Shown: positions 42,317 through 49,685 of the stretch, in pieces
Numbering within the stretch: the first letter of the stretch is position 1
How the letters are laid out: each line of letters opens with the position of its first letter
Source: Arthrobacter sp. P2b
Lineage (GTDB): Bacteria; Actinomycetota; Actinomycetes; Actinomycetales; Micrococcaceae
Assembly (NCBI RefSeq): GCF_900168295.1
Contig: NZ_FVZL01000003.1
Location: 62,001 to 126,000 of the forward strand
Length of the DNA stretch: 64,000 nt
Direction: 5' to 3'
The notes under the pieces: generated by a model
Database searches by the model: none
Told to the model about the DNA's origin: nothing
What the model saw: the letters and a program-made list of their open reading frames with translations, nothing else
Made by a program: the position numbers and the translations under genes

Positions 42317-43233
42317 GCCGCGTTCCTGATCCCGGCGGAAGGAACGACGGCGGGCGGCCAGTTCCGCATGAGCCGGACCATTCGCGTTCCCCGAGCCGCG
42401 TGGAGCGGCGGCAGAGCCGGTGGGCCACGGTCCTGGCCGTGCTGCAGCGGCTGCTCTATCTGGTGGTCACCGTCGCGGTGGGCTGGGCGGTGTGGTTTTT
42501 CCTGCTGTCGCGGCTCTCCCGCGGGCCGGAGCAGGCCTGGGTGTTCCTTCCGGTGTGGCTGATTCTTGCGTACGCGCTGCTGCCGCGCATCCACAAAATC
42601 CTGAGCAGCCTGTACATCCCGGACTACTTCATCGGCAGGACCCGGACAGGCGACGGGGTCCTGGGCGACCCCGTGAACCTGGCCGTGGTGGGGACGGGGG
42701 AGGAGCTGCGGCGTGCCATGCTGACTGCGGGCTGGGTGGAGGCCGACCCGATTACCCTCGCAACGGCGTGGCGCACCCTGACATCCACCCTGTTGGGCAG
42801 GAGCTACCCGGCGGCGCCCGTCAGTTCGCTGTACGTCTTCGGCAACAAGCAGGACCTGGCGTTCCAGCGCGAGATCGACGGCAACCCGCGCAAGCGCCAC
42901 CACGTCCGGTTCTGGAAATGCCCGGCCGGCTGGATGCTGCCCGGCGGGCTGTCCGTGGACTGGGTTGGCGCGGGCACGTACGACAGGAGCGTTGGACTGT
43001 CCCTCTTTACATTCCAGATCACGCACAAGATCGCCGACCGGACAGACGAGGAACGCGACTTCATCATCGAGACCCTCCGCGCGGCCCGCGCCGTGGAGTC
43101 GGTGCACGTGATCCTCAACTACTCCAGCGGCTACCACCACCGCAACGGCGGCGGCGACGCCATCCGCACCGACGGGCACCTTCCGATCATCGACCTGTAC
43201 GAGCCGGGCCGGCCGGGGAGTTCGGCAGCCTAA
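42313..43233 (+). CDS. LssY C-terminal-domain membrane protein
   Basis: 306 aa. Basic N-terminus, two membrane helices (LLYLVVTVAVGWAVWFFL; VFLPVWLILAYALL), then the LssY_C domain: NLAVVGTGEELRRAMLTAGW, EADPITL, SSLYVFGNKQDLAFQREID and KRHHVRFW. The family is found on LssY/PAP2-type proteins and in envelope or LPS-related genes; its chemistry is unknown. Coupled to the esterase by a GTGA overlap, so the pair probably works on lipids at the membrane. Confidence 0.85.
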   Translation: MSRVPDPGGRNDGGRPVPHEPDHSRSPSRVERRQSRWATVLAVLQRLLYLVVTVAVGWAVWFFLLSRLSRGPEQAWVFLPVWLILAYALLPRIHKILSSLYIPDYFIGRTRTGDGVLGDPVNLAVVGTGEELRRAMLTAGWVEADPITLATAWRTLTSTLLGRSYPAAPVSSLYVFGNKQDLAFQREIDGNPRKRHHVRFWKCPAGWMLPGGLSVDWVGAGTYDRSVGLSLFTFQITHKIADRTDEERDFIIETLRAARAVESVHVILNYSSGYHHRNGGGDAIRTDGHLPIIDLYEPGRPGSSAA

Positions 43234-43293
43234 AAGGTGGCTTCTAAACGTGCAGGTCAGAGGCCATTTTGCCTTCAATTTCTTGAGCGAACT

Positions 43294-43324
43294 TTGACGC
43301 TTTCCCCCCAAATTTCCTGATAAT
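43294..43324 (+). promoter_or_regulatory. Promoter of the SipW cluster
   Basis: TTGACG (43294-43299) and GATAAT (43319-43324), spacing 19, about 62 bases upstream of the first start. Both boxes match sigma-70 consensus well. Spacing is slightly long. Confidence 0.55.
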
Positions 43325-43386
43325 GACCGTGCAATGTTGTTCCCAGCTAGACCACGTAGACATACAAAAGTCTGAGGGGACACATC

Positions 43387-43944
43387 ATGAAGAACAGCAC
43401 CCTGATCAAGGGAACCGCAGCCATCGCCGTAGGCGCAGCACTGCTGCTGGGCGGCGGCGGAACGTTGGCCAACTGGAATGCCGAAGCTTCCGCGACGCCG
43501 GGCACCATCGTTTCCGGTGACCTCAACGTTGAGAACAAGGTAGCCGGTGTCTGGACTGACGGACTCGGCAAAGATATCACCGCTCAGATTGACGCCGGCA
43601 CCTACCTAGTTGTCCCGGGTGACAAGCTCACGTTTAAGCAGGAGCTGGCTGTAACGCTCTCGGGTAACAAGATGGCAGCGGAAATAACGACCGACGGCAT
43701 TGATGAGACCAGCGGTTTCTTGGCAAATAATGTCAGCGTCTCCGAGCCCGTTCTGACCGTTGGCACCGCTGAGATCAAGAACCCCTTGACGCCGACCGGC
43801 AGCACCCAGACGGTAACCGCCACCATCACGTTTGATTTCCTTGCCAGCACCACTGAGCGCGACAGCGTGAATGCAAGCTATGACTTCAAGGATGTCGCAT
43901 TCAAGCTGACTCAGGTGAACTCGACAGGCGACGGCCTGTCCTAG
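43387..43944 (+). CDS. SipW-type secreted fibre protein (alternate signal peptide)
   Basis: 185 aa. The N-terminus KGTAAIAVGAALLLGGGGTL followed by ANWNAEAS is the alternate-type signal peptide of TasA/camelysin-like proteins in Actinobacteria, cut by a SipW signal peptidase. The rest is a beta-rich domain with GTIVSGDLNVENK and VTATITFDFLAST, poor in cysteine. GAGGGGA stands six bases before the ATG, and the hairpin at 43953 right after the stop suggests this gene is made in excess of the next ones. Probably the major fibre or surface subunit. Confidence 0.82.
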   Translation: MKNSTLIKGTAAIAVGAALLLGGGGTLANWNAEASATPGTIVSGDLNVENKVAGVWTDGLGKDITAQIDAGTYLVVPGDKLTFKQELAVTLSGNKMAAEITTDGIDETSGFLANNVSVSEPVLTVGTAEIKNPLTPTGSTQTVTATITFDFLASTTERDSVNASYDFKDVAFKLTQVNSTGDGLS

Positions 43945-43952
43945 TCTGACGC

Positions 43953-43980
43953 GGGCGGGTGGCTGAACCGCCACCCGCCC
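43953..43980 (+). terminator. Hairpin between the first and second fibre genes
   Basis: GGGCGGGTGGC (43953-43963) pairs perfectly with GCCACCCGCCC (43970-43980), loop TGAACC. It is eight bases past the stop, with no T run, so it may partly terminate or stabilise the upstream message and set its dose. Confidence 0.65.
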
Positions 43981-44014
43981 TCAGCAATCGGAAACAGGAC
44001 CAGGGGAGGAACCG

Positions 44015-44626
44015 GTGCGCATCAAGCGCTCACTGCAGGCAACGGCACTCGTCGCCGCAGCAGTGGTCCTGGGACTCCTGACGGTGCAGGGGACGTATGC
44101 GCTATGGAGTGCCAGCGCGTCAGCTGCACCCGGGACTGTTGCCTCCGCATCGTTCGACGTTGCACTTAGCGCGGTGCCATCTGGCCAGGCAACCAACATG
44201 ACCCTGGCCGACGGCACAACGTCCGCAAACCTGGCAATCACACCTACCGCCACTTTGACGCCCGGGACCTCGGTTTATGGGGGAGTCCTGGTCACGAACA
44301 ACACCAATGCAGGCGGATCCTTCGACACGGTCATCACAGCCAGCCAGGGTACGGTGACAAACGTTGCCAGTGGAAGCTTGCGATCCTACGTCAGCTTCTA
44401 CGCCAAAACTGCCACCTCCTCCGCAGAGTGCAGCACCATCGCGGGCTACGCACCCATCGGTTCAGCCGGATTGTCATCCCCCGCAGTGGGCAAGGGCGGA
44501 TCCACCGTCTTCTGCTTCCAAGCAAGTCTCAGCTCTAATGCCCCGTCGTCAGTGAAAGGACAAGCAGTGAACATCTCTCTTCAGCTCACCGCACGTCAGC
44601 TCTGTGGGGTGCCAGGTGGCTGCTGA
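44015..44626 (+). CDS. Second SipW-dependent secreted protein
   Basis: 203 aa. IKRSLQATALVAAAVVLGLL then TVQGTYALWSASASA, with ALW as the alternate-signal cleavage region. The mature part is Ser/Thr/Ala/Gly-rich with two pairs of cysteines (SAECSTIAG and STVFCFQAS; LCGVPGGC at the end). GTG start with GGGGAGG five bases upstream. It overlaps sipW by 11 bases. A minor subunit or anchor is likely. Confidence 0.8.
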   Translation: MRIKRSLQATALVAAAVVLGLLTVQGTYALWSASASAAPGTVASASFDVALSAVPSGQATNMTLADGTTSANLAITPTATLTPGTSVYGGVLVTNNTNAGGSFDTVITASQGTVTNVASGSLRSYVSFYAKTATSSAECSTIAGYAPIGSAGLSSPAVGKGGSTVFCFQASLSSNAPSSVKGQAVNISLQLTARQLCGVPGGC

Positions 44627-45260
44627 CTTGACGGAACGGCCCGTTGCCAACGCAATTCCCCAGGGGGAAGCGAGGCACTTGGTGCAAGCGCCGTCGGGCG
44701 CCGAAAAAACTGGGGGCACCGGCTCTGGTGCATGGACCGCCGTCGGACGGATCCTGAGCATGGCTGCCATGATCATCGCATTGTTCGCCGCGATGATCCT
44801 GATTGTCATCCCCGTCGTGACGGGCTCGCACACCTACACGGTGCTCACCAACTCCATGGCACCGAAGTTCCCACCAGGAACGTTCCTGGTGATGAAGCCC
44901 GTGCCATTCGATGAAATTCAGTACGGTGACGTGGTCACGTTCCAGCTGCACTCGGGGCGGCCCGAGGTCGAAACGCACCGGGTGGTGGGCTTCGGTGCCA
45001 CCCAACAGGGTGAGAAAACCCTCATCACCAAGGGCGACAACAACGGTGCCAACGACGCCGACCCTGTCCGTGAGATCCAGATGAAGGGCAAGCTGTTCTA
45101 CGCGGTTCCGTATGTTGGTTTCCTGGCCAATGCCCTTGGGAACTCCGACCGTGACGCATGGACCATCGTCGCCGCTGTCGGGCTCATCGGTTATGGCGCC
45201 ATCCTGGTTTTCAAGTCCGTGCGCGCATCGCGTCGCAGCCGGGCTGCTGAGGGAAAGTAA
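44616..45260 (+). CDS. sipW: SipW-type signal peptidase I
   Basis: 214 aa, ER/archaeal-type signal peptidase. One transmembrane helix (IIALFAAMILIVIPVV, about 53-70) precedes the catalytic Ser80 in LTNSMAPKFPPGTF; His121 is in VETHRVVGF and Asp141 in TKGDNNGAND, so a Ser-His-Asp set replaces the usual Ser-Lys. A second helix lies near the C-terminus. It would cleave the three alternate-signal proteins around it. GTG start; overlaps its neighbours at both ends (11 bases, and TAATG). Confidence 0.9.
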   Translation: MAADLTERPVANAIPQGEARHLVQAPSGAEKTGGTGSGAWTAVGRILSMAAMIIALFAAMILIVIPVVTGSHTYTVLTNSMAPKFPPGTFLVMKPVPFDEIQYGDVVTFQLHSGRPEVETHRVVGFGATQQGEKTLITKGDNNGANDADPVREIQMKGKLFYAVPYVGFLANALGNSDRDAWTIVAAVGLIGYGAILVFKSVRASRRSRAAEGK

Positions 45261-45781
45261 TGGCCCGGATTCGGAATCTTCCAGGTGCGGCAACGGCCGT
45301 CGGTGCATTTGTGCTGACTGTGCTGCTGGGCCTGGGTGGTGCATCCGCGTCAGCATTATGGCAGCAGAGCGCCACGGCGACCATGACGGTCACGGCTGCG
45401 GCTGCCTGGCCCGGTCCGGCAATTGCATCACTCACCTGCACCAACGATGCGCCGGAGAAGGTCGCCACGCTAAGGGTTACGGTCCCGGCCACCGCCACCA
45501 TCACGTACGCGGCCCTGCAGGCCACCGGTACCTACGGGCCAAGCTACTCGGGCCTGCTTAGCCTCCTTGCGTTGACTCCCGGAACTATTGTTCTGACGTC
45601 AAACACCAACCCGCTTCTGGCATCCCCGATCCTGCGTGACAATCCTGCCGGTCCCTTGACGCTGCGGGTCACAGCAACTTACCTCGACCAGACGACGGCA
45701 TCCATGGACATCACCTTGAACAACCACATGTCCAACGGGAAGATCATCTGCCCCGTGGCTCCCGTGCCCTCCCGCGGGTAA
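45260..45781 (+). CDS. Third SipW-dependent secreted protein
   Basis: 173 aa. ARIRNLPGAATAVGAFVLTV then LLGLGGASASALWQQSATAT is another alternate-type signal peptide with ALW at the cleavage site; the mature part is beta-rich with one Cys near the middle (SLTCTNDAPE) and one near the end (KIICPVAPV). Starts in the stop codon of sipW (TAATG). Last gene of the cluster, closed by the long hairpin at 45788. Confidence 0.8.
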   Translation: MARIRNLPGAATAVGAFVLTVLLGLGGASASALWQQSATATMTVTAAAAWPGPAIASLTCTNDAPEKVATLRVTVPATATITYAALQATGTYGPSYSGLLSLLALTPGTIVLTSNTNPLLASPILRDNPAGPLTLRVTATYLDQTTASMDITLNNHMSNGKIICPVAPVPSRG

Positions 45782-45787
45782 TCACAA

Positions 45788-45857
45788 GCCAGCTCGGCGG
45801 AAGCAGGTGCCGCTATGTCCCCCCCCACATAGTGGCACCAGCTTCTGCCGAGCTGGC
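45788..45857. terminator. 31-bp hairpin with C8 loop closing the SipW cluster
   Basis: Arms 45788-45818 and 45827-45857 pair at 28 of 31 positions; the loop is eight C residues. It starts seven bases after the last stop. Far longer than an ordinary terminator and without a T run. Confidence 0.7.
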
Positions 45858-46381
45858 GTGAGTTCAAACGGGAAATACTCAGCCAGTTTGGGAAAGTTTT
45901 GGCGGAGCTAAGCCGGTATTTGTATCGGGCCTTCCGGTGGGGCCGAGGCCAGGCACTCGGTGCGCGTCCGCCGTCGTAATTCGGACCAGGGCGGGTACCT
46001 GGCGGCGCCTACTTCAAGACGCCGCCAGGAGTCTATGGCTTCAGGAGAGCCATCCGGCCGAGGCCCAGGGGCCCGGCAAGAGCAACTATCCACTGCACTG
46101 ATCAAAATATGGCGCTGAATCACTCAAGAAACCTTCAAGTTCTCAACAGGATTGAGTCATCAGCGGCAATCCCCTAAATCCGCAGGAAAACCCCATAAAC
46201 CAACCGTGTTTCCCGTGCCGTCTTCCCGGGGACCTGTTGCGGCGTTAACTTGTATTTGGGCACGCTGGCGGATTGATCCTCGAATCGCCGAGGCCCTGAC
46301 CAACAGCCAGGAGCCAAGAAGCGGTGTCCGGGCAAGCCACAGACCTGCCGCCCGCCTCCCCGGGCCCGGAAGCGACACCCC
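45858..46381. other. Intergenic region, no gene seen
   Basis: No credible gene. CCGCCGTCGTA at 45969-45979 matches one arm of the dispersed palindrome family with no partner, so it may be a decayed half copy. The rest has no recognised element. Confidence 0.4.
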
Positions 46382-47032
46382 TTGAGCGAATTGCTGTTGC
46401 TGGCCGCCACTGGACTGGCGCGCGAAGTGCTGCTGACCGTGCGCGCCAGCGGCCAGTACGACGTCCTGGGGATCCTTGACGACGACCCCCAACTCCTCGA
46501 CGTCCTGATCGACGGCGCCCCCGTGCTCGGCGCCCTCGAGGACGCCGCCATGTTCCCGAAGGCGCTCTTCGCGGTGTGCCTGCCCGTGGGACGGGACAGG
46601 GAAGCGGTGGTGGAGCGGCTTGCCCAGTCGGGTGTGGAAGGCAACCGGTATGGCACAGTGCTGGATCCGGACATCCGCCTGCCGGACGACTGCCGGATCG
46701 GCCCGGGAAGCATCCTGCTGCGGCACGCTGCGGTTGGACCGCAGGTGTCACTGGGGAGCCACACGGTGGTGATGCCGTCCGTGACCTTGGGCTGGGCCCT
46801 GCAGGCTGGGGACTTCACCACGTTCTCCGTCGGGTCCTCGCTGGGAGAGGGCGTGCGGGTGGGCCGTGGCGTCCACATAGGCGTGAACGCCGGCGTCGCC
46901 GACGGCTTGTCCGTGGGTGATTATTCGTCAGTGGGGATGGGTTCGGCGGTTGTGCAGGACGTGCCTGAGTACGAGACGTGGGTGGGAGTGCCGGCGCGCA
47001 CCTCCCTCCCGGGCGGGGGCCTTGCCTTTTAG
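46382..47032 (+). CDS. NeuD/PglD-like sugar O-acetyltransferase
   Basis: 216 aa, TTG start with GGAAG nine bases upstream. N-terminal Rossmann-like half (SELLLLAATGLAREVLLTVR, DVLGILDDDPQLL) and a C-terminal left-handed beta helix of hexapeptide repeats (IGPGSILLRHAAVGPQVSLG; VGRGVHIGVNAGVADGLSVG; VGVPARTSLPG). PglD/NeuD members acetylate a sugar amine or hydroxyl using acetyl-CoA. The usual catalytic His of the EHDC turn seems replaced (TLGWALQAGDF), so activity is doubtful. Single gene. Confidence 0.75.
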   Translation: MSELLLLAATGLAREVLLTVRASGQYDVLGILDDDPQLLDVLIDGAPVLGALEDAAMFPKALFAVCLPVGRDREAVVERLAQSGVEGNRYGTVLDPDIRLPDDCRIGPGSILLRHAAVGPQVSLGSHTVVMPSVTLGWALQAGDFTTFSVGSSLGEGVRVGRGVHIGVNAGVADGLSVGDYSSVGMGSAVVQDVPEYETWVGVPARTSLPGGGLAF

Positions 47033-47106
47033 CGGGCCGCGAAGAAGCTGCGCCGGGTATTGCCGGTCCCGGTGATTCCCATCCACACACATGCGGAGGA
47101 CAGTTC

Positions 47107-47403
47107 ATGGAACTCTTCAGCGACAGGCCCGCCATGGCTGCCGCCGCCCTGACCCGGCTCGCGGCGGCAGACGCAGAAGCTGGAGGCCGTCTGGCAGGCC
47201 GCCTCCAGGTCTTCCTCAGCGACCTGATCGTCCGGAACGGGCCGGCAATCATGGAGCAACTCGCCATCGAACTGGCGCGCCAGCACCTGGCATCCCTGGA
47301 CAGGCTCGCCGCCGCCACCGGATGGCCGGCTGCCAAATACCTGGACGATGTTGAGCTTGCCGCCGCCATGGATGAAACGCCCGACAGCGGAACTGAGATG
47401 TGA
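47107..47403 (+). CDS. Hypothetical 98-aa helical protein
   Basis: MELFSDRPAMAAAALTRLAA, then a run of helix (RLQVFLSDLIVRNGPAIMEQ). GGAGG seven bases before the ATG at 47107 sets the start. Rich in Ala, Leu and acidic residues; no family known. Its stop overlaps a GTG frame of the next gene. Possibly a cytoplasmic partner, no more can be said. Confidence 0.6.
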   Translation: MELFSDRPAMAAAALTRLAAADAEAGGRLAGRLQVFLSDLIVRNGPAIMEQLAIELARQHLASLDRLAAATGWPAAKYLDDVELAAAMDETPDSGTEM

Positions 47404-47480
47404 TCTTCATCCGCTTGAAACAAAGCAGGGCCCGCGCTCTCATATCCTTAAAGGCAGAGAATTCGCCTGGAAGGAAAACC

Positions 47481-48317
47481 TTGGAAACGACCGACGCCGC
47501 CGTGAAGCCCATCATCGGCCTCAGCACCTACCTTGAGCCTGCCGGCACCGCCGGCTGCGGCACAGTCAGCGCGGCGTTCCTTCCCGAGACGTACCTTGCC
47601 CCCATCATTGCAGCGGGCGGCGTGCCCACCCTCCTGCCGCCCCAGCCTGTGGCCCCCGGCGTGGTCGAAGCCCTGGTGGGCAGGCTGGACGGCTTGCTCA
47701 TCCCAGGAGGCTGGGATGTTGATCCCGCCCTCTACGGCCAGGAAGCCCATCCCGAAACCGGGGAGCCCCGGCGTGAGCGGGACGCTTGGGAACAGGCCCT
47801 GATCCGGGAAGCACTCCGACAGGACGTGCCGCTGCTGTGCATCTGCCGCGGGGAGCAGCTGCTCAACGTCATGCTGGGCGGCACCCTGCACCAGCACCTG
47901 CCCGACGTCGTGGGGAACGGGCAGTACCAGTTGGGCGGCTACGCCTTCAACCAGATCCCTGTCGATGTCCGGCCTGACTCGCAGCTTGCCCGCCTGATTG
48001 GCCCTGACACCCAAATTGTCCCCGTGGCGCACCACCAGGCGGTGGACCGGCTCGGCGAGGGGCTCATTGCCGCAGCCTGGAGCGAGGACCAGGTGGTGGA
48101 AGCCATCGAGTACCCGGCCAACACCTTCACGCTCGGCATCCAGTGGCACCCCGAGGAACTTCCCGAGGACTTCGGGCTGTTCCGCGGGTTCGTCGAAGCA
48201 GCCCGGGCGAAGTACCTGTCCCGCCTGCTGCCGGCCACGCCGTCGTCGCTGTCGTCCGCGTCGATGGCAACGTCCGCCGCCACGGCGACGATCTCCATCC
48301 AGCCCGAAGCCTTCTAA
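47481..48317 (+). CDS. puuD: Class-I glutamine amidotransferase-like hydrolase (PuuD type)
   Basis: About 278 aa. The nucleophile Cys in LLCICRGEQLLNVMLGG, His/Glu of QWHPEELPED and the IPGGWDVDPALY turn mark the gamma-glutamyl-GABA hydrolase group, which release the amine or glutamate from gamma-glutamyl compounds. The start TTG at 47481 has AAGGA five bases upstream; a GTG at 47400 (GTGA overlap with the gene before) would add 27 unconserved residues. The C-terminal tail STATSAATATIS is unusual. It opens the peptide-ligase gene run and could trim or recycle its product. Confidence 0.78.
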   Translation: METTDAAVKPIIGLSTYLEPAGTAGCGTVSAAFLPETYLAPIIAAGGVPTLLPPQPVAPGVVEALVGRLDGLLIPGGWDVDPALYGQEAHPETGEPRRERDAWEQALIREALRQDVPLLCICRGEQLLNVMLGGTLHQHLPDVVGNGQYQLGGYAFNQIPVDVRPDSQLARLIGPDTQIVPVAHHQAVDRLGEGLIAAAWSEDQVVEAIEYPANTFTLGIQWHPEELPEDFGLFRGFVEAARAKYLSRLLPATPSSLSSASMATSAATATISIQPEAF

Positions 48318-48329
48318 CCTGCCCTGCAT

Positions 48330-48354
48330 AACTGCCCCTCTTTGGGGGGCAGTT
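48330..48354 (+). terminator. Hairpin after puuD
   Basis: AACTGCCCC (48330-48338) pairs with GGGGCAGTT (48346-48354), loop TCTTTGG. Followed by GACTCCCC, no T run. It divides puuD from the next transcription unit. Confidence 0.55.
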
Positions 48355-48367
48355 GACTCCCCACGAC

Positions 48368-48397
48368 TTGCGGACAGGAACTAAGCATGCTTACGAT
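48368..48397 (+). promoter_or_regulatory. Promoter ahead of the YbdK operon
   Basis: TTGCGG (48368-48373) and TACGAT (48392-48397), spacing 18. Good -35/-10 match. The start would be near 48404, leaving a leader of about 50 bases before the small ORF. Confidence 0.5.
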
Positions 48398-48452
48398 GTG
48401 GTGACCAACGGAGGTTAAGCCAACGCCCCACGGTTTCAACCGAGGAGTAGTC

Positions 48453-48536
48453 ATGGCTTATCTTGTCCCCATCTGTCGTCCTGCTGCCGGGCACGTCCGC
48501 CGCAGGGGAAGCGCCGGTTCCAAGGAGCTGCGCTGA
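48453..48536 (+). CDS. Possible 27-aa leader peptide ahead of ybdK
   Basis: MAYLVPICRPAAGHVRRRG and SAGSKELR. GAGGAG five bases before the ATG is among the best ribosome sites here, and the stop overlaps the ybdK ATG (TGATG), so translation is coupled. A single Cys and several basic residues near the end could matter for attenuation, but no run of one amino acid is visible. Could also be a genuine small protein. Confidence 0.45.
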   Translation: MAYLVPICRPAAGHVRRRGSAGSKELR

Positions 48537-49651
48537 TGCGCCGCGTGGGTGTCGAGGAAGAGTTCCTGATCCTCGACTTCACCGACGGCCACGCTGTTCC
48601 TTTGGGCCAAGTGCTGGAGAGCCTGGCCGACGACGGCCTCAGCAGCGAGATGAAGCAGGAACAGATTGAAACCTGCACCCTTCCCAGGATCACCCTGGAG
48701 GAACTCGCACAGGACATCACTGCTCGGCGGATGAGTGCAGACGCCACAGCCCGAGCGGCCGGAGCGCGTTCCGTTGCCTTGGCGACGTCACCCCTGCCCG
48801 TGCAGTCCACCACTACGCCGGGCCTGCGGTACCAGCGGATGATGGAGCGGTTCGGCCTAACGGCGGTGGAACAGCTGACCTGCGGCTGCCACGTGCATGT
48901 GGAGGTCGAGTCGGACGAGGAAGGCGTGGCCATCCTTGACCGGATCCGGATCTGGCTCCCGGTCCTGACGGCCATCACCGCCAACTCCCCGTTCTGGAAC
49001 GGCGTGGATTCCGGCTACGCAAGCTACCGCTCCCAGGCCTGGAACAGGTGGCCCACCGCGGGGCCCTGCGAGATTTTCGGCTCCGCGCAGGCCTACCACG
49101 CGCAGGTGCAGGAGATCCTCACCTCGGGGGTTCCGTTGGACAAGGGGCAAATCTACTTTGACGCGAGGCTCAGCCACCGCCATCCCACCGTGGAGATCCG
49201 GGTGGGCGACGTGTGCCTGTTTGCCGACGACGCCGTCCTGCTGGCCGGCCTGGTGCGGGCCCTGGCGGAGACGGCAGCCCGGCAATGGCGCTCCGGCGTG
49301 CCGCCCGTGCCTGCCTCCGCCGCGCAGCTTCGGCTCGCTGCCTGGCAGGCGGGCCGCTACGGGCTGGACGGGCAGCTGTTGGATCCGCTGACCGGCAAGC
49401 CCCGCGCTGCCTTCGAGGTCGCGATGTCCCTGCTGGACCATATCCAGCCCGTGCTGCGGGACCAGGGCGAATTCGGCACAGTGGAGGGTTTGCTGTTCCA
49501 GGTCCTGAACAGGGGAACAGGGGCCGCCAGGCAGCGGGCCGTCCACGCCACCACCGGCAGCCTTTGCGGCGTCATCGCCGACGCCGCCGACGTCACCTGC
49601 CTGCCTGCCACACCTATCCGAAAGCTCACAGACATCCCTGCTCACGGCTGA
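48536..49651 (+). CDS. ybdK: YbdK-type carboxylate-amine ligase (GCS2)
   Basis: 371 aa. RRVGVEEEFLILDFTDGH is the GCS2 start with Glu residues for Mg/ATP; EQIETCTLPRITLEEL and GCHVHVEVES follow. The group ligates a gamma-carboxyl of Glu (or a similar acid) to an amine in an ATP-dependent step. AAGGAG lies eight bases before the ATG. It precedes a PLP enzyme and the AsnB-type amidotransferase and so may supply a gamma-glutamyl amide that these modify. Confidence 0.85.
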   Translation: MRRVGVEEEFLILDFTDGHAVPLGQVLESLADDGLSSEMKQEQIETCTLPRITLEELAQDITARRMSADATARAAGARSVALATSPLPVQSTTTPGLRYQRMMERFGLTAVEQLTCGCHVHVEVESDEEGVAILDRIRIWLPVLTAITANSPFWNGVDSGYASYRSQAWNRWPTAGPCEIFGSAQAYHAQVQEILTSGVPLDKGQIYFDARLSHRHPTVEIRVGDVCLFADDAVLLAGLVRALAETAARQWRSGVPPVPASAAQLRLAAWQAGRYGLDGQLLDPLTGKPRAAFEVAMSLLDHIQPVLRDQGEFGTVEGLLFQVLNRGTGAARQRAVHATTGSLCGVIADAADVTCLPATPIRKLTDIPAHG

Positions 49652-49685
49652 ACAGGGAATTTAGGCGAACTACCCGGGAGGGCAG

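Noticed and set aside
46160..46878. Minus-strand frames opposite the NeuD-like gene
   Set aside because: They have no start signal or motif and read as shadows of the plus-strand acetyltransferase.
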